Assembly: GCA_047833665.1 (NCBI GenBank)
Contig: CP181261.1
Location: 1 to 64,000 of the forward strand
Direction: 5' to 3'
DNA length: 64,000 nucleotides
DNA from: Caproicibacter sp047833665
GTDB taxonomy: Bacteria > Bacillota > Clostridia > Oscillospirales > Acutalibacteraceae
In this document: one piece after another, positions 8,467 through 17,575 of the stretch
How the letters are laid out: every line of letters starts with the position of its first letter
Position numbering within the stretch: the first letter of the stretch is position 1
Notes under the pieces: generated by a model
The model's database searches: none
What the model saw: only the letters and a program-made list of their open reading frames with translations
What the model was told of the DNA's origin: nothing
Made by a program: the position numbers and the translations under genes

Positions 8467-10694
8467 GCTTTGCCACCATCCACGTCGTACAATTTCAAGA
8501 TATCTCGTTCGATGTTATTCCAATCTCTGCTCTTGGCCGTTTCCAGACCGCCGCGGTATAGTTTCTCCCTCAAAGTCTCATCAGAGCAAATGCGATTAAT
8601 TGCATCCACCGCCGAATCAATATCGCCCTGCGGGTACATTAGACAATTTTCGCCGTCGCGCAAATATTCGATATTCCCGTCATTGGGTGCAACAACCGCA
8701 TAACCGCCGGTAGCCATCATTTCCAGAGGAGGATAGGAAAAGCTCTCTAAAATACTGGATTTAATTAAAATATGACATTGATGGTAAACTGCCGGTACTT
8801 TCTGATGCGGAACATTATGCAAGAACTTGTCCACTCTGTACCAACTTTTAGGCTCACCTTGATATGACATAAACCAAATCTCAAATTTTTCTGAATCAAG
8901 TTTTTGGATAATCTTAAAGCTTTCATCTATATTTTTATAAAAATCGTCACTGTTGCCCTCCACCAAAATGCGTATTTTGGAACCAAATTTCCTCTTTTTG
9001 GGCGTAAACAGGGAAAGATCCAGCCCGTTCGGCGCAAAAGCTGCTTTTTTTTCAAAATTATCCTTCAGCCATTTTTGGCACCATCTTGAGATAGTAATAT
9101 ATTTCAGGGGAACACAGGAATTGTAGGTTTGATTTGCAATAAATTTAAAATACTGCCCGTGTTGGTAAAAATCCGTTTCAAATCCTTGTACCAAATAATA
9201 TCTTTGTTTAATATTCGGATACAAAGTTAAGAACGATGTTGTTGACCACAGGGTAGCAACCGCTTTATCAAAAGAACCGTGAATTTGAGTTTCCATTTTG
9301 TTGATAACAAAAATTTCCGTTCCGTCGATTTTGACGTTCTCACTGCCAACACTCTCATTGATGATGGACACATCATAGCCTGCCTTTTTCAGCATAAGGC
9401 AATGTTTTAGTACCACAAGGATTCCGCCGCTTGTCTGCAAAGACGGCAAAATAAAAGCAATATTCGGCTGCATTTTACTTTTTATGTATTTGGTGAGCGG
9501 ATACCCTGTATAAATCGTTGTGCAATGTTTTAACACATACTTATGTGCATTTTGTGCTATGGTATCGCGTTTTTTCTTATCATGAATGAGATCACTCAGC
9601 GCACGGTACCATTCCTCGTTGTTGGAACATAACAATCCTGTTTTACCATGGACAATCATTCGTTTCATAGCGCCGATATTACTGGCTACCGTCGGCACCT
9701 TTACCAATGCGGCTTCTACCCATTTGTTCTCCGATTTTGCCTCATTGAAAACAGTATTTTCCAGAGGAGCAATATTAATATCCACAGAAGCAATCATTTC
9801 GGGTAATTTTTCCCAATTTACAAACGGCATCGCCTCAATACGGCTGCGGTAAGGTTTCAATTCTGTTGGAATATCCAGTTCACCGGCGAAGTATAGATAC
9901 ACATTTTCATTTTCAGAAAGGATTTTTACAAGCACCGGAAGGATCATTTGAATATCATCGTTATGTGTAATACTTCCGCTGAAATATCCGATTTTTACAA
10001 TATCGGAAGAACTGCTTTTATCCGCAGACACATTGGCAAGTTTTTTTTCTTTATTTTCGATTGCTTTCAGCGATAACTCCACCATGCGGTCCGAAGCGGT
10101 GTTGCGGTTAATAAAGACTTCCGGTACATAATGTTTCAGTTCCTCTGCAAGTCTTTCAGTCGTCGTGATCGCCGCATCGCACATACAGAGTACTTTCCGC
10201 ATACGCTCCACGCCATCGTCGTAACTTTTTTTGTCCTCCGGTTTCATGGATTGCACATATTTAATCGTATCCGTATATTTTTTATCAATTACCAAATCAT
10301 CAATATCAAAAAGAACCGTTTTATGATTTTGTTTTGCAAGCGTAATGAATTTTTTCACAGTTTCCGTTTCCGGGCAACGGAAAAAGATAAAAACACGATA
10401 ATATTTTACCAAGTCCAAAGTTAAATTCTCATAAAAAACAACATTACTGCAAACCCCATTTGCAAACAGCTGTTCTTTCTGGTGCGTTACACGATACCTA
10501 GATGGATGAGGCAGAAAACAACCGTTTATAAACAAAACATCCATATATGTTCTTGAAGGGTCGCCATCTTCTTTTTCCCTGGACCAACATTTCTGTATAT
10601 ACAAAATACCTTTTAAAATCAGTACCCTCAATCCGCTTTCTTTCAGTGTGCGTATGGATTTTCTGTATAGCAATTTGATACGTTCTATCCTCAT
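8463..10694 (-). CDS. Two-domain GT4-type glycosyltransferase, 743 residues
   Basis: The protein joins two GT-B-like halves. The N-terminal half (about 50-400) opens MDVLFINGCFLPHPSRYRV and carries LVIDKKYTDT and NKWVEAALVKVPTVAS. The C-terminal half (about 405-743) opens MQPNIAFILPSLQTSGG, like WsaF-type rhamnosyltransferases, and has the GT4 donor site ESFSYPPLEMMATGG near 670. Two active sites suggest it adds two residues or polymerises. It starts 20 bases after the Wzt-like ATPase gene and overlaps the DUF2142 gene by 4 bases, so it is in the same operon as the exporter. Donor and linkage are not readable; rhamnose is plausible from context. Confidence 0.85.
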   Translation of the reverse strand: MRIERIKLLYRKSIRTLKESGLRVLILKGILYIQKCWSREKEDGDPSRTYMDVLFINGCFLPHPSRYRVTHQKEQLFANGVCSNVVFYENLTLDLVKYYRVFIFFRCPETETVKKFITLAKQNHKTVLFDIDDLVIDKKYTDTIKYVQSMKPEDKKSYDDGVERMRKVLCMCDAAITTTERLAEELKHYVPEVFINRNTASDRMVELSLKAIENKEKKLANVSADKSSSSDIVKIGYFSGSITHNDDIQMILPVLVKILSENENVYLYFAGELDIPTELKPYRSRIEAMPFVNWEKLPEMIASVDINIAPLENTVFNEAKSENKWVEAALVKVPTVASNIGAMKRMIVHGKTGLLCSNNEEWYRALSDLIHDKKKRDTIAQNAHKYVLKHCTTIYTGYPLTKYIKSKMQPNIAFILPSLQTSGGILVVLKHCLMLKKAGYDVSIINESVGSENVKIDGTEIFVINKMETQIHGSFDKAVATLWSTTSFLTLYPNIKQRYYLVQGFETDFYQHGQYFKFIANQTYNSCVPLKYITISRWCQKWLKDNFEKKAAFAPNGLDLSLFTPKKRKFGSKIRILVEGNSDDFYKNIDESFKIIQKLDSEKFEIWFMSYQGEPKSWYRVDKFLHNVPHQKVPAVYHQCHILIKSSILESFSYPPLEMMATGGYAVVAPNDGNIEYLRDGENCLMYPQGDIDSAVDAINRICSDETLREKLYRGGLETAKSRDWNNIERDILKLYDVDGGKA

Positions 10695-10714
10695 CTTATT
10701 TCCCCTTGAACTTT

Positions 10715-11434
10715 TTAAAGCTGATATGAATCGCAGACTTCCTTCGTGGGACCTATCATTTTAATTTTGCCGCCCTCAAGCCAAATCACTCGATTGCACA
10801 TCTCACGAATCTGCGCTAGGCTATGCGAAACAAACAGAACGGTTGTGCCGCCGCTCATCAGTTCCAGCATTCGCTCTTTGCTCTTTTTTTGAAAATTCTC
10901 ATCTCCTACTGCCAAAATTTCATCCACAATCAAAATTTCCGGATTTACAACCGTGGCAATGGAAAAAGCCAAACGCATCAGCATTCCCGATGAATAATTG
11001 CGAATCGGAACATCAATAAACTTGCCCAATTCTGAAAATTCCACAATCTCATCATATTTTTGTGTAAGGAATTCCTTTGAATATCCTAAAATTGCACCGT
11101 TTAAAAAAACATTTTCGCGTCCTGTCAAATCATAGTCAAAGCCAGAGCCAAGCTCCAGCATCGGAACAATATTGCCATTTACCTTGACTGAACCCTCTGT
11201 TGGCTTTAAAATTCCGGAAATGATTTTCAACAGGGTGCTTTTTCCCGCCCCGTTTCTTCCGATGATGCCTACGACCTCTCCTTTTTTGACTTGAAAACTG
11301 ACATCTTTTAAAGCCCAGAATTCTTCGTATTTCAGCTTGTGCTGAAGAAACGCTACCACATATTCTTTTAAGCTGCGAATTCGATCATGTGTTAGTTTAA
11401 ACATGATTGAAACATGGTCTGCCTGAATCATCAT
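10715..11434 (-). CDS. Polysaccharide ABC exporter ATP-binding subunit (Wzt/TagH-like)
   Basis: ABC ATPase of about 239 residues that energises export of a finished polysaccharide across the membrane with the permease encoded just upstream. Walker A is GRNGAGKST, the signature is NYSSGMLMRLAFS, Walker B is EILIVDEILAVGD, and the switch His is in FVSHS. The start at 11434 (MMIQADHVSIMF) is 10 bases after the permease stop and preceded by TGAGG; a longer frame to 11500 would overlap the permease. It lacks the C-terminal carbohydrate-binding domain of long Wzt proteins, so it resembles the short, lipid-cap-independent type. Confidence 0.92.
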   Translation of the reverse strand: MMIQADHVSIMFKLTHDRIRSLKEYVVAFLQHKLKYEEFWALKDVSFQVKKGEVVGIIGRNGAGKSTLLKIISGILKPTEGSVKVNGNIVPMLELGSGFDYDLTGRENVFLNGAILGYSKEFLTQKYDEIVEFSELGKFIDVPIRNYSSGMLMRLAFSIATVVNPEILIVDEILAVGDENFQKKSKERMLELMSGGTTVLFVSHSLAQIREMCNRVIWLEGGKIKMIGPTKEVCDSYQL

Positions 11435-11444
11435 ATGCCATACC

Positions 11445-12884
11445 TCAAATATAAAGCATAAATTTATCTTGCGTCTTTTTAAATACAAATGCGCCAACAA
11501 AAAACGGAACCAACGCCGCTATTAAGCAAAACAGATAAGCCTTAGGCTGCGGAGATATTCCCTGCTGAAGCACTGCACGAGCAAATCGGATAAAATGGTA
11601 CATAGGGTTAAATTTTAAAACAAAGGTAAATCTAGCAGGAATGATACTCTCCGGATAAAATAATGGTGTAGCGTACATCCAGAGCAAACTAATGACACTC
11701 CACAAAAATTGTGTATCGCGGAAAAACACCATACTGGAAGCCAAAAGCATCCCCATGCCAATGCAAAAAATTATAGTACATACAATTGCAAATGGAAGCA
11801 ACAAAACCGCAGGTGTAATCGTTGTTCCGGTGAGAAAGATCACAATAAAAAGCGGTATGAGCGAGAGGGAAAAGTTAATGAAAGACGACATAACTCTTGA
11901 AATCGGAAAAATATATTTGGGAATATATACCTTCGTTATTAAGGAAGCACTGCTTACGATGGAATTTAGTGCCATACCAACTGCTTCGGCAAAGAAATTG
12001 AAAAACACAATTCCCGTCAATAGATAAACCGGATAATTCGGGATATCTGTTTTAAATATCGTTGAAAAAACAATGTACTGAACCATCATTGTTAACAAAG
12101 GGTTTAAAAAGCTCCAAAGAACACCCAAAACGGAACGCTTATATTTTGTCTTAAAATCGCGGTCCACAAGTTGATCCAGTAAAAATTTGTACTTGGTAAA
12201 TGCATGAATGACGTTTAACCCCAAGCTTTTTTTGCCGCTTTTTTCTTTTCTGCATAAATTAAAACAATATAAGGCAAAAAGAAAACCAACCGTGCCCATA
12301 ATGGCAAAATAATGCTGACCAAAGAAGATAGGCTCCAACCCTGTAACAGTGAAGCACAGCAGGCCATCTGTTTTTGTTCCGTTAATAAACAACTGGCTAT
12401 TAGGCGTACGTACTTTCGTATTGTAGTAAACTGTAACCGCATTTGCCCGGTCTAAATCATCCGAATAAACAGAAATGGTCAACAGTCTACCCTTCATACC
12501 TGCTATTTTGTCGGGTAATTGAAATGTTCTAAATGAGTTATCCTCTAATGTTGACACATCAACTTTTTCTTGATAAAAAACCGTGTCGTTGTTCGCATCA
12601 GAAAGAGACACTGTAACTGTCCCATTATTCCGGCGCTGGTATGTGGCAAATTCAATGGAAAATGCATCAATGATATTCACATCGCATTGAAAGGTTTGTT
12701 GAACCAAAAAGCCTTTGGTCATTTCTCCCACAGGAGCTTCTGCCTGAACGGATGCCATGCTGTCCGGGGAAACCTTGTAGCGAAATTGATCCCCCGCGAT
12801 ATAATACACAAGCGTAATGCAAACAAAATAAAACAGTACGGCAAGAACACAATACTGCAGAAAGGAGATTTTTTTTCGTTTCAT
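11445..12884 (-). CDS. Polysaccharide ABC exporter permease with extra N-terminal extracytoplasmic domain (Wzm/TagG-like)
   Basis: A 479-residue ABC-2 type permease. The C-terminal ~270 residues (from about 215) form the standard Wzm/TagG unit with the cytoplasmic entry motif DLVDRDFKTKYKRSVLGVLWSFLNPL and six helices. Residues 1-215 are unusual: a membrane helix at about 10-30, a ~150-residue polar region rich in predicted strands, then a second helix near 190-210. That places an extra domain outside the membrane, where it could bind the glycan during export. Ordinary Wzm proteins are about 260-270 residues. The gene starts 11 bases after rfbD and precedes the ATPase by 10 bases. Confidence 0.88.
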   Translation of the reverse strand: MKRKKISFLQYCVLAVLFYFVCITLVYYIAGDQFRYKVSPDSMASVQAEAPVGEMTKGFLVQQTFQCDVNIIDAFSIEFATYQRRNNGTVTVSLSDANNDTVFYQEKVDVSTLEDNSFRTFQLPDKIAGMKGRLLTISVYSDDLDRANAVTVYYNTKVRTPNSQLFINGTKTDGLLCFTVTGLEPIFFGQHYFAIMGTVGFLFALYCFNLCRKEKSGKKSLGLNVIHAFTKYKFLLDQLVDRDFKTKYKRSVLGVLWSFLNPLLTMMVQYIVFSTIFKTDIPNYPVYLLTGIVFFNFFAEAVGMALNSIVSSASLITKVYIPKYIFPISRVMSSFINFSLSLIPLFIVIFLTGTTITPAVLLLPFAIVCTIIFCIGMGMLLASSMVFFRDTQFLWSVISLLWMYATPLFYPESIIPARFTFVLKFNPMYHFIRFARAVLQQGISPQPKAYLFCLIAALVPFFVGAFVFKKTQDKFMLYI

Positions 12885-12895
12885 AAGCGAATTAA

Positions 12896-13741
12896 CTACC
12901 CTTCCATTTCTTCTAAATATCTTCTTAAAGCATTCCGCCAGTCCGGCAATCTGGAAAACCCGGCATCATCCAGACTTTTTTTACTAAGTCTGGAATTGAG
13001 GGGCCGTTTTGCTGTGGTGGGATAGGCGGATGTCGGAATTAAATTCACTCTTGTCTCATACCCTGCCTGCTTAAAAATCTCTTGCGCAAATTCTGCCCAA
13101 CTGCAATATCCTTCATTTGTGGCATGGTACGTCCCGTATTTTTCTGTCACCACCATATCGCACAGCAAGGGCGCAAGGTCGGCAGTATAGGTGGGTGAAC
13201 CGATTTGGTCGCTCACAACATTGATTTCGTTATGTTCTTTGCCGAGCCGCAGCATGGTCTTTACAAAATTATTCCCATTTTTACCGAACACCCATGAAAT
13301 GCGAACAATAAAATGTTCGTTCACAAGTTCCCGAACGGCTTCTTCTCCTTCCAGTTTCGTACGACCATAAACATTGAGAGGTCCTTTCGGATCATCGACC
13401 TCATAAGCATCTTGCCCTGTGCCCGGAAAGACGTAATCCGTACTGATATACACCATTTTGGCATCAATTTCTTTGCAGGCTTTTGCAATATTTCTCGGCC
13501 CATCGGCATTTACCGCTCCGCAGAGTTTTTCATTTTCTTCGGCTTTGTCCACTGCCGTATATGCGGAACAGTGAATCACTGCATCCGGATGATACCCCAC
13601 AATATATTCAAAAGCGGCTTTTTCGTCCGTGATATCAAAATCATTGATATCAACGCCCATGCACTCAATCTTTCTCGCTTTTAGGACTTTCATCACATCG
13701 TATCCCAATTGCCCATTTACACCGGTTACCAATATTTTCAA
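12896..13741 (-). CDS. rfbD: dTDP-4-dehydrorhamnose reductase
   Basis: The last step of dTDP-L-rhamnose synthesis: NAD(P)H-dependent reduction of dTDP-4-dehydro-L-rhamnose. It is a 281-residue SDR protein with the nucleotide-binding GVNGQLGYDV motif at the N-terminus, the STDYVFPG motif and the active-site YGRTKLEGE (YxxxK). Length matches the family. It is the fourth gene of the compact rfbA-C-B-D cluster, 6 bases after rfbB, and leads straight into the exporter permease, so sugar supply and export appear to be one transcription unit. Confidence 0.96.
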   Translation of the reverse strand: MKILVTGVNGQLGYDVMKVLKARKIECMGVDINDFDITDEKAAFEYIVGYHPDAVIHCSAYTAVDKAEENEKLCGAVNADGPRNIAKACKEIDAKMVYISTDYVFPGTGQDAYEVDDPKGPLNVYGRTKLEGEEAVRELVNEHFIVRISWVFGKNGNNFVKTMLRLGKEHNEINVVSDQIGSPTYTADLAPLLCDMVVTEKYGTYHATNEGYCSWAEFAQEIFKQAGYETRVNLIPTSAYPTTAKRPLNSRLSKKSLDDAGFSRLPDWRNALRRYLEEMEG

Positions 13742-13747
13742 GAGAGC

Positions 13748-14767
13748 TCACCTATTTTCATACATTTTTTTGTAGTAATTTTGATATTCGCCTTTTAAGA
13801 TGTGTTCCCACCATGGCTTGTTTTGTAAATACCACTCTATCGTCTTTTTAATCCCGTCGTCAAAGGTCGTGGTCGGCTCCCAGCCAAGTTCTTTTTGAAT
13901 CTTAGCAGGGTCAATCGCATAGCGCCTGTCGTGCCCGGGACGGTCAGCGACAAATCGAATCAGACTTTCCGGCTTGCCCAGTTCACGAAGAATTGTTTTG
14001 ACTACCTGCAAATTGGTGCGTTCATTATGACCGCCGATATTGTAGACCTCGCCCTCACGTCCTTTATGCAGAATGAGGTCAATCGCACGGCAGTGATCTT
14101 CCACATAGAGCCAATCACGCACATTTTCTCCCTCGCCGTAAACGGGAAGAGGCTTATTGTTCAACGCGTTTGCAATCATTAGCGGGATCAGCTTTTCCGG
14201 AAAATGGTATGGACCATAGTTGTTGGAGCATCGAGAAATTGTCACCGGCAATCGGAATGTGCGGTAATAGGAAAGAACCAGTAAATCCGCCGACGCCTTT
14301 GAGGCAGAATAGGGACTGGACGTATGCAGCGGAGTTTCCTCCGTAAAAAACAAATCCGGACGGTCCAAAGGCAGATCTCCATAAACTTCATCCGTAGAAA
14401 CTTGATGAAAACGCTGAATGCCGTATTTGCGGCATGCATCCATCAGCACACCGGTACCAAAAATATTTGTACGCAAAAACAGCCCCGGATTTTCAATGGA
14501 ACGATCCACATGACTTTCCGCGGCAAAATTCACAACAATATCCGGTTTTTCATTTTCAAAAAGTGCATATACTTCATCCCGATTAGCAATATCCCCTTTT
14601 ATAAAAGTAAAGTTGGGGTTTCCCATGACATCTTCCAGCGTTTCCAAATTTCCCGCATAAGTCAGAGCATCGTAACAAATCACTTGATAATCAGGATGCG
14701 TGTTAAGCATATAATGGACAAAATTTCCCCCGATAAATCCGGCTCCGCCGGTGACTACTATTTTCAT
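13748..14767 (-). CDS. rfbB: dTDP-glucose 4,6-dehydratase
   Basis: Converts dTDP-D-glucose to dTDP-4-keto-6-deoxyglucose, the second step to dTDP-rhamnose. It is a 339-residue extended SDR enzyme with GGAGFIGGNFVHY (NAD site) and NFAAESHVDRSI. STDEVYGDL carries the catalytic Asp-Glu, and YSASKASADLLV is the YxxxK motif. Full length. It lies 4 bases after rfbC and 6 before rfbD. Confidence 0.97.
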   Translation of the reverse strand: MKIVVTGGAGFIGGNFVHYMLNTHPDYQVICYDALTYAGNLETLEDVMGNPNFTFIKGDIANRDEVYALFENEKPDIVVNFAAESHVDRSIENPGLFLRTNIFGTGVLMDACRKYGIQRFHQVSTDEVYGDLPLDRPDLFFTEETPLHTSSPYSASKASADLLVLSYYRTFRLPVTISRCSNNYGPYHFPEKLIPLMIANALNNKPLPVYGEGENVRDWLYVEDHCRAIDLILHKGREGEVYNIGGHNERTNLQVVKTILRELGKPESLIRFVADRPGHDRRYAIDPAKIQKELGWEPTTTFDDGIKKTIEWYLQNKPWWEHILKGEYQNYYKKMYENR

Positions 14768-14771
14768 GTTG

Positions 14772-15329
14772 TTACCTCACATATACAAAATCAACATCAC
14801 TCTCAGAAAGCAATGGCGCTTTTTGATCCTTCTCCGATAAAATCGGGTCAGTAATTCCCCAGTCAATGCCAATCTCGGGATCATTCCAAAGAATATTTCG
14901 ATCGGAGGCAGGAGCATAAAAATTATCTGCCTTATACATAAATTCCACATCATCGGTCAAAGTGAGAAATGCATGGGCAAATCCCCGAGGAATTAACAAC
15001 TGGCGTTTGTTTTCTGCTGAAAGTTCTACGCCGACCCATTTTTTATAAGTGGGAGAACCTTTTCTCAAATCCACTGCCACATCATATACCGCACCGCGTG
15101 TACAGCGTACAAGTTTTGCCTGCGCATCCTTTCCTTTTTGAAAATGCAGGCCGCGCAGAGTTCCTTTTTTAGCGGAATAAGAATGGTTGTCCTGTACAAA
15201 CTCATAAAAAAGCCCAGCCTCTTCCATCTTTCTCTGAGACCAGCTTTCCATAAACCAACCACGGTTATCTCCAAAGACTTTTGGCTCAAGTATGTAAACA
15301 TCTAAAACATCTGTTTTAATCACTTTCAT
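14772..15329 (-). CDS. rfbC: dTDP-4-dehydrorhamnose 3,5-epimerase
   Basis: A cupin enzyme that epimerises C3 and C5 of dTDP-4-keto-6-deoxyglucose. At 185 residues it has the usual length. Motifs seen are GTLRGLHFQKG with the catalytic His, VYDVAVDLRKGSPT, IPRGFAHAF, and the Tyr in EFMYKADNFYAP. It sits third-step in function but second in the operon, 14 bases after rfbA. Confidence 0.96.
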   Translation of the reverse strand: MKVIKTDVLDVYILEPKVFGDNRGWFMESWSQRKMEEAGLFYEFVQDNHSYSAKKGTLRGLHFQKGKDAQAKLVRCTRGAVYDVAVDLRKGSPTYKKWVGVELSAENKRQLLIPRGFAHAFLTLTDDVEFMYKADNFYAPASDRNILWNDPEIGIDWGITDPILSEKDQKAPLLSESDVDFVYVR

Positions 15330-15343
15330 TTTATGGAAGTCTC

Positions 15344-16222
15344 CTAATATAAAATTTTACCTTCCGCAACTTGCTTTAAATGCACCCCGTAATCTGATTT
15401 ACCGTACTTTTCCGCAGATGCCAATAATTTTTCCTTCGGAATCCATCCATTGCGGTACGCAATTTCCTCTGGGGCGGAAATTCTGATTCCTTCTCTTGTT
15501 TCAACAACTTTAATAAATTCAGAGGCATCATTCAGCGCGGCAATCGTTCCTGTATCCAACCATGCAAAACCGCGTCCGAGTTTAACCACATTCAAGTTAC
15601 CCTTTTCTAAATATATGCGGTTTAAATCGGTGATTTCCAGTTCTCCTCGTGCGGAGGGCTTTAGTGTTTTCGCATATTCACATACATGATTATCATAAAA
15701 ATAAAGGCCTGTAACAGCGTAATTTGATTTAGGGTTTTTCGGCTTTTCCTGAATGGAAACTGCTTTCCCGTTCTCATCAAACTCGACTATTCCAAACCTT
15801 TGAGGATCCTGCACATAATACCCAAAAACAGTTGCACCTTGTGACTGCTCAGCAGCATTTCTTAAAATTTTCACAAATCCGTTTCCGTAAAAGATATTGT
15901 CCCCCAATATGAGCGCACAGGAATCACCGGCAATAAACTCTTCCCCAATCAGAAATGCCTGCGCAATTCCGTCCGGTGACGGCTGTTCCCGATAGGATAA
16001 GTGAATGCCAAATTCCGATCCATCCCCAAAAAGCCTCTGAAAATTCGGCAGATCGTGCGGCGTTGAAATAATCAAAATATCTCGGATGCCGGCCAGCATC
16101 AATGTGGACAGTGGGTAATAAATCATTGGCTTGTCATACACCGGCAGCAGTTGCTTCGACGTTACAAGTGTGAGGGGATAAAGCCTTGTGCCGCTTCCTC
16201 CAGCAAGAATAATTCCTTTCAT
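15344..16222 (-). CDS. rfbA: Glucose-1-phosphate thymidylyltransferase
   Basis: Makes dTDP-glucose from glucose-1-phosphate and dTTP, the committed step to dTDP-rhamnose. The 292 residues open MKGIILAGGSGTRLYPLT, the nucleotidyltransferase loop, followed by LPVYDKPMIYYPLS and ALILGDNIFYG with the metal-binding Asp. The start has GGGAG 8 bases upstream. It is the first gene of a run of at least nine minus-strand genes down to 5915. The 220 bases upstream are AT-rich and probably hold the promoter, but I could not pick a convincing -35/-10 pair. Confidence 0.97.
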   Translation of the reverse strand: MKGIILAGGSGTRLYPLTLVTSKQLLPVYDKPMIYYPLSTLMLAGIRDILIISTPHDLPNFQRLFGDGSEFGIHLSYREQPSPDGIAQAFLIGEEFIAGDSCALILGDNIFYGNGFVKILRNAAEQSQGATVFGYYVQDPQRFGIVEFDENGKAVSIQEKPKNPKSNYAVTGLYFYDNHVCEYAKTLKPSARGELEITDLNRIYLEKGNLNVVKLGRGFAWLDTGTIAALNDASEFIKVVETREGIRISAPEEIAYRNGWIPKEKLLASAEKYGKSDYGVHLKQVAEGKILY

Positions 16223-16444
16223 ATTTACTCCCTATCTTTATTTCATATCGTCATTTCATTGTGCAATTACCCACAAAACCGGTAATGCGGCAAAAATTTG
16301 TACTGTACCCTAGACAACACACAGTGAGACACTGAATATTTTCCATTGACTATTTTTGTCATTGACTGCAACATATACTCGATCTAAAACCACCACAATT
16401 TTACAATAATTATGATAAAATTATACAATACCAATGTATGTTAT

Positions 16445-17575
16445 TCAAGAGTTGTTAAAAATTATTTTCACATGTGAATATCTATTTAATCTTAAATAAT
16501 TATAACTGTTGTGCGGATAAAGGGTCAAAATAGCTGCCGAATTAATTTTTTCCATCTTATTCTCCAACTTCAGATACGGCAAAGGGTTAACAGCTTCACC
16601 ATTGACTCGAATCTCAAAATGGCAGTGAGGTCCGGTGCTGTTGCCGGTGTTTCCAACTAAAGCAATGACATCGCCCTTATTTACTTCATCGCCTTCTGAA
16701 ACCAGCAGCTGACTGCAGTGAGCGTAAAGGGTACTGTATGTACCGTTGTGCCGAATCAGAATGACGTTGCCGTAACCGCCAAACCCGCTTCCTGTTTCAC
16801 CATACTGTGCATACTCCACCGTTCCGGATGCGGCCGCGGTAATTTGAGTTCCTTCCGGCGCAGCAAGGTCAATGCCCTTGTGCAGTTTTCCGTTGCGATA
16901 ACCATATCCGCTGGAAACAGTAAATGAACCATATGGCAGCGGACAGGAAAAGTACCCGTTCCCCGGCAACGCCAGAATAGAGTAATAGCGCAGTACATGA
17001 GAAACGTAATCCACATCTCCATAGCTGTTCCAGCCGAGCTGCTGTGCTTTCATCTGCGAAAACTTTACAGCATTTTGCTTGGTATATCCGCCCCGTTCTT
17101 CCGCCCAACTGATATATCCACCGCCGAAGTTGTACCCCTGTAAGGCAAGACTGATTCCCGGAATATCATCCGGCGCTTTTACCTGTGCCGCACGCAGACA
17201 GCTTGCAAAATATTGAATTCCCACTTTAATCGAATATTCCGGGTCTGTAATCCCGCCGGGTTTTTGCGGATATTTTAGATTGGCCGAGCACTCCGAACTC
17301 TGCATCGGGTCGCTGCCCATTCCTCCGCTTTCCTGCTGCATGATTGCCAAAACAAGAGGCACATAATCTGAAATACCATATTGCTCACAATATTCTTCCA
17401 CCAACGGCTCATATGCCAAAACTGCTTCGGACAAAGTGCCTCCCTCTTGTAAATAACGGTACTGCGCGATGGTATTGGAGCCTGCGATAACAGCAGCTAA
17501 CACCATTAGAATTGTGATAATAAAAAAGGCCGGGGCAAACACCCCGGCCAATATCAAAATCAACTTCTTTCGCAT
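16445..17575 (-). CDS. CwlT/VirB1-like cell wall hydrolase: lysozyme-like domain plus M23 endopeptidase
   Basis: A bifunctional peptidoglycan hydrolase of about 376 residues. It has an N-terminal membrane anchor (about 4-31), then a lysozyme-like domain with catalytic Glu in IMQQESGGM and the GYNFGGGYISW motif. A C-terminal M23 metalloendopeptidase follows, with HKGIDLAAP and HCHFEIRVNG as zinc ligands. This pairing is typical of conjugative elements (CwlT of ICEBs1 and Tn916), where it opens the wall for the transfer channel. The start at 17575 (MRKKLILILAG) overlaps the relaxase stop by 16 bases, tying it to the mobilization operon. No VirB4, VirD4 or other channel genes follow; the next gene is rfbA, so the transfer module looks truncated. 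Confidence 0.88.
   Translation of the reverse strand: MRKKLILILAGVFAPAFFIITILMVLAAVIAGSNTIAQYRYLQEGGTLSEAVLAYEPLVEEYCEQYGISDYVPLVLAIMQQESGGMGSDPMQSSECSANLKYPQKPGGITDPEYSIKVGIQYFASCLRAAQVKAPDDIPGISLALQGYNFGGGYISWAEERGGYTKQNAVKFSQMKAQQLGWNSYGDVDYVSHVLRYYSILALPGNGYFSCPLPYGSFTVSSGYGYRNGKLHKGIDLAAPEGTQITAAASGTVEYAQYGETGSGFGGYGNVILIRHNGTYSTLYAHCSQLLVSEGDEVNKGDVIALVGNTGNSTGPHCHFEIRVNGEAVNPLPYLKLENKMEKINSAAILTLYPHNSYNYLRLNRYSHVKIIFNNS

Noticed and set aside
14324..14854. A 176-codon frame antisense to rfbB
   Set aside because: It overlaps a strongly supported gene on the other strand and has no family signature or ribosome site.
16223..16444. Left attachment site of the integrative element next to rfbA
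   Set aside because: The 222 bases contain nothing like the tRNA-Gly 3' sequence found at the right end.
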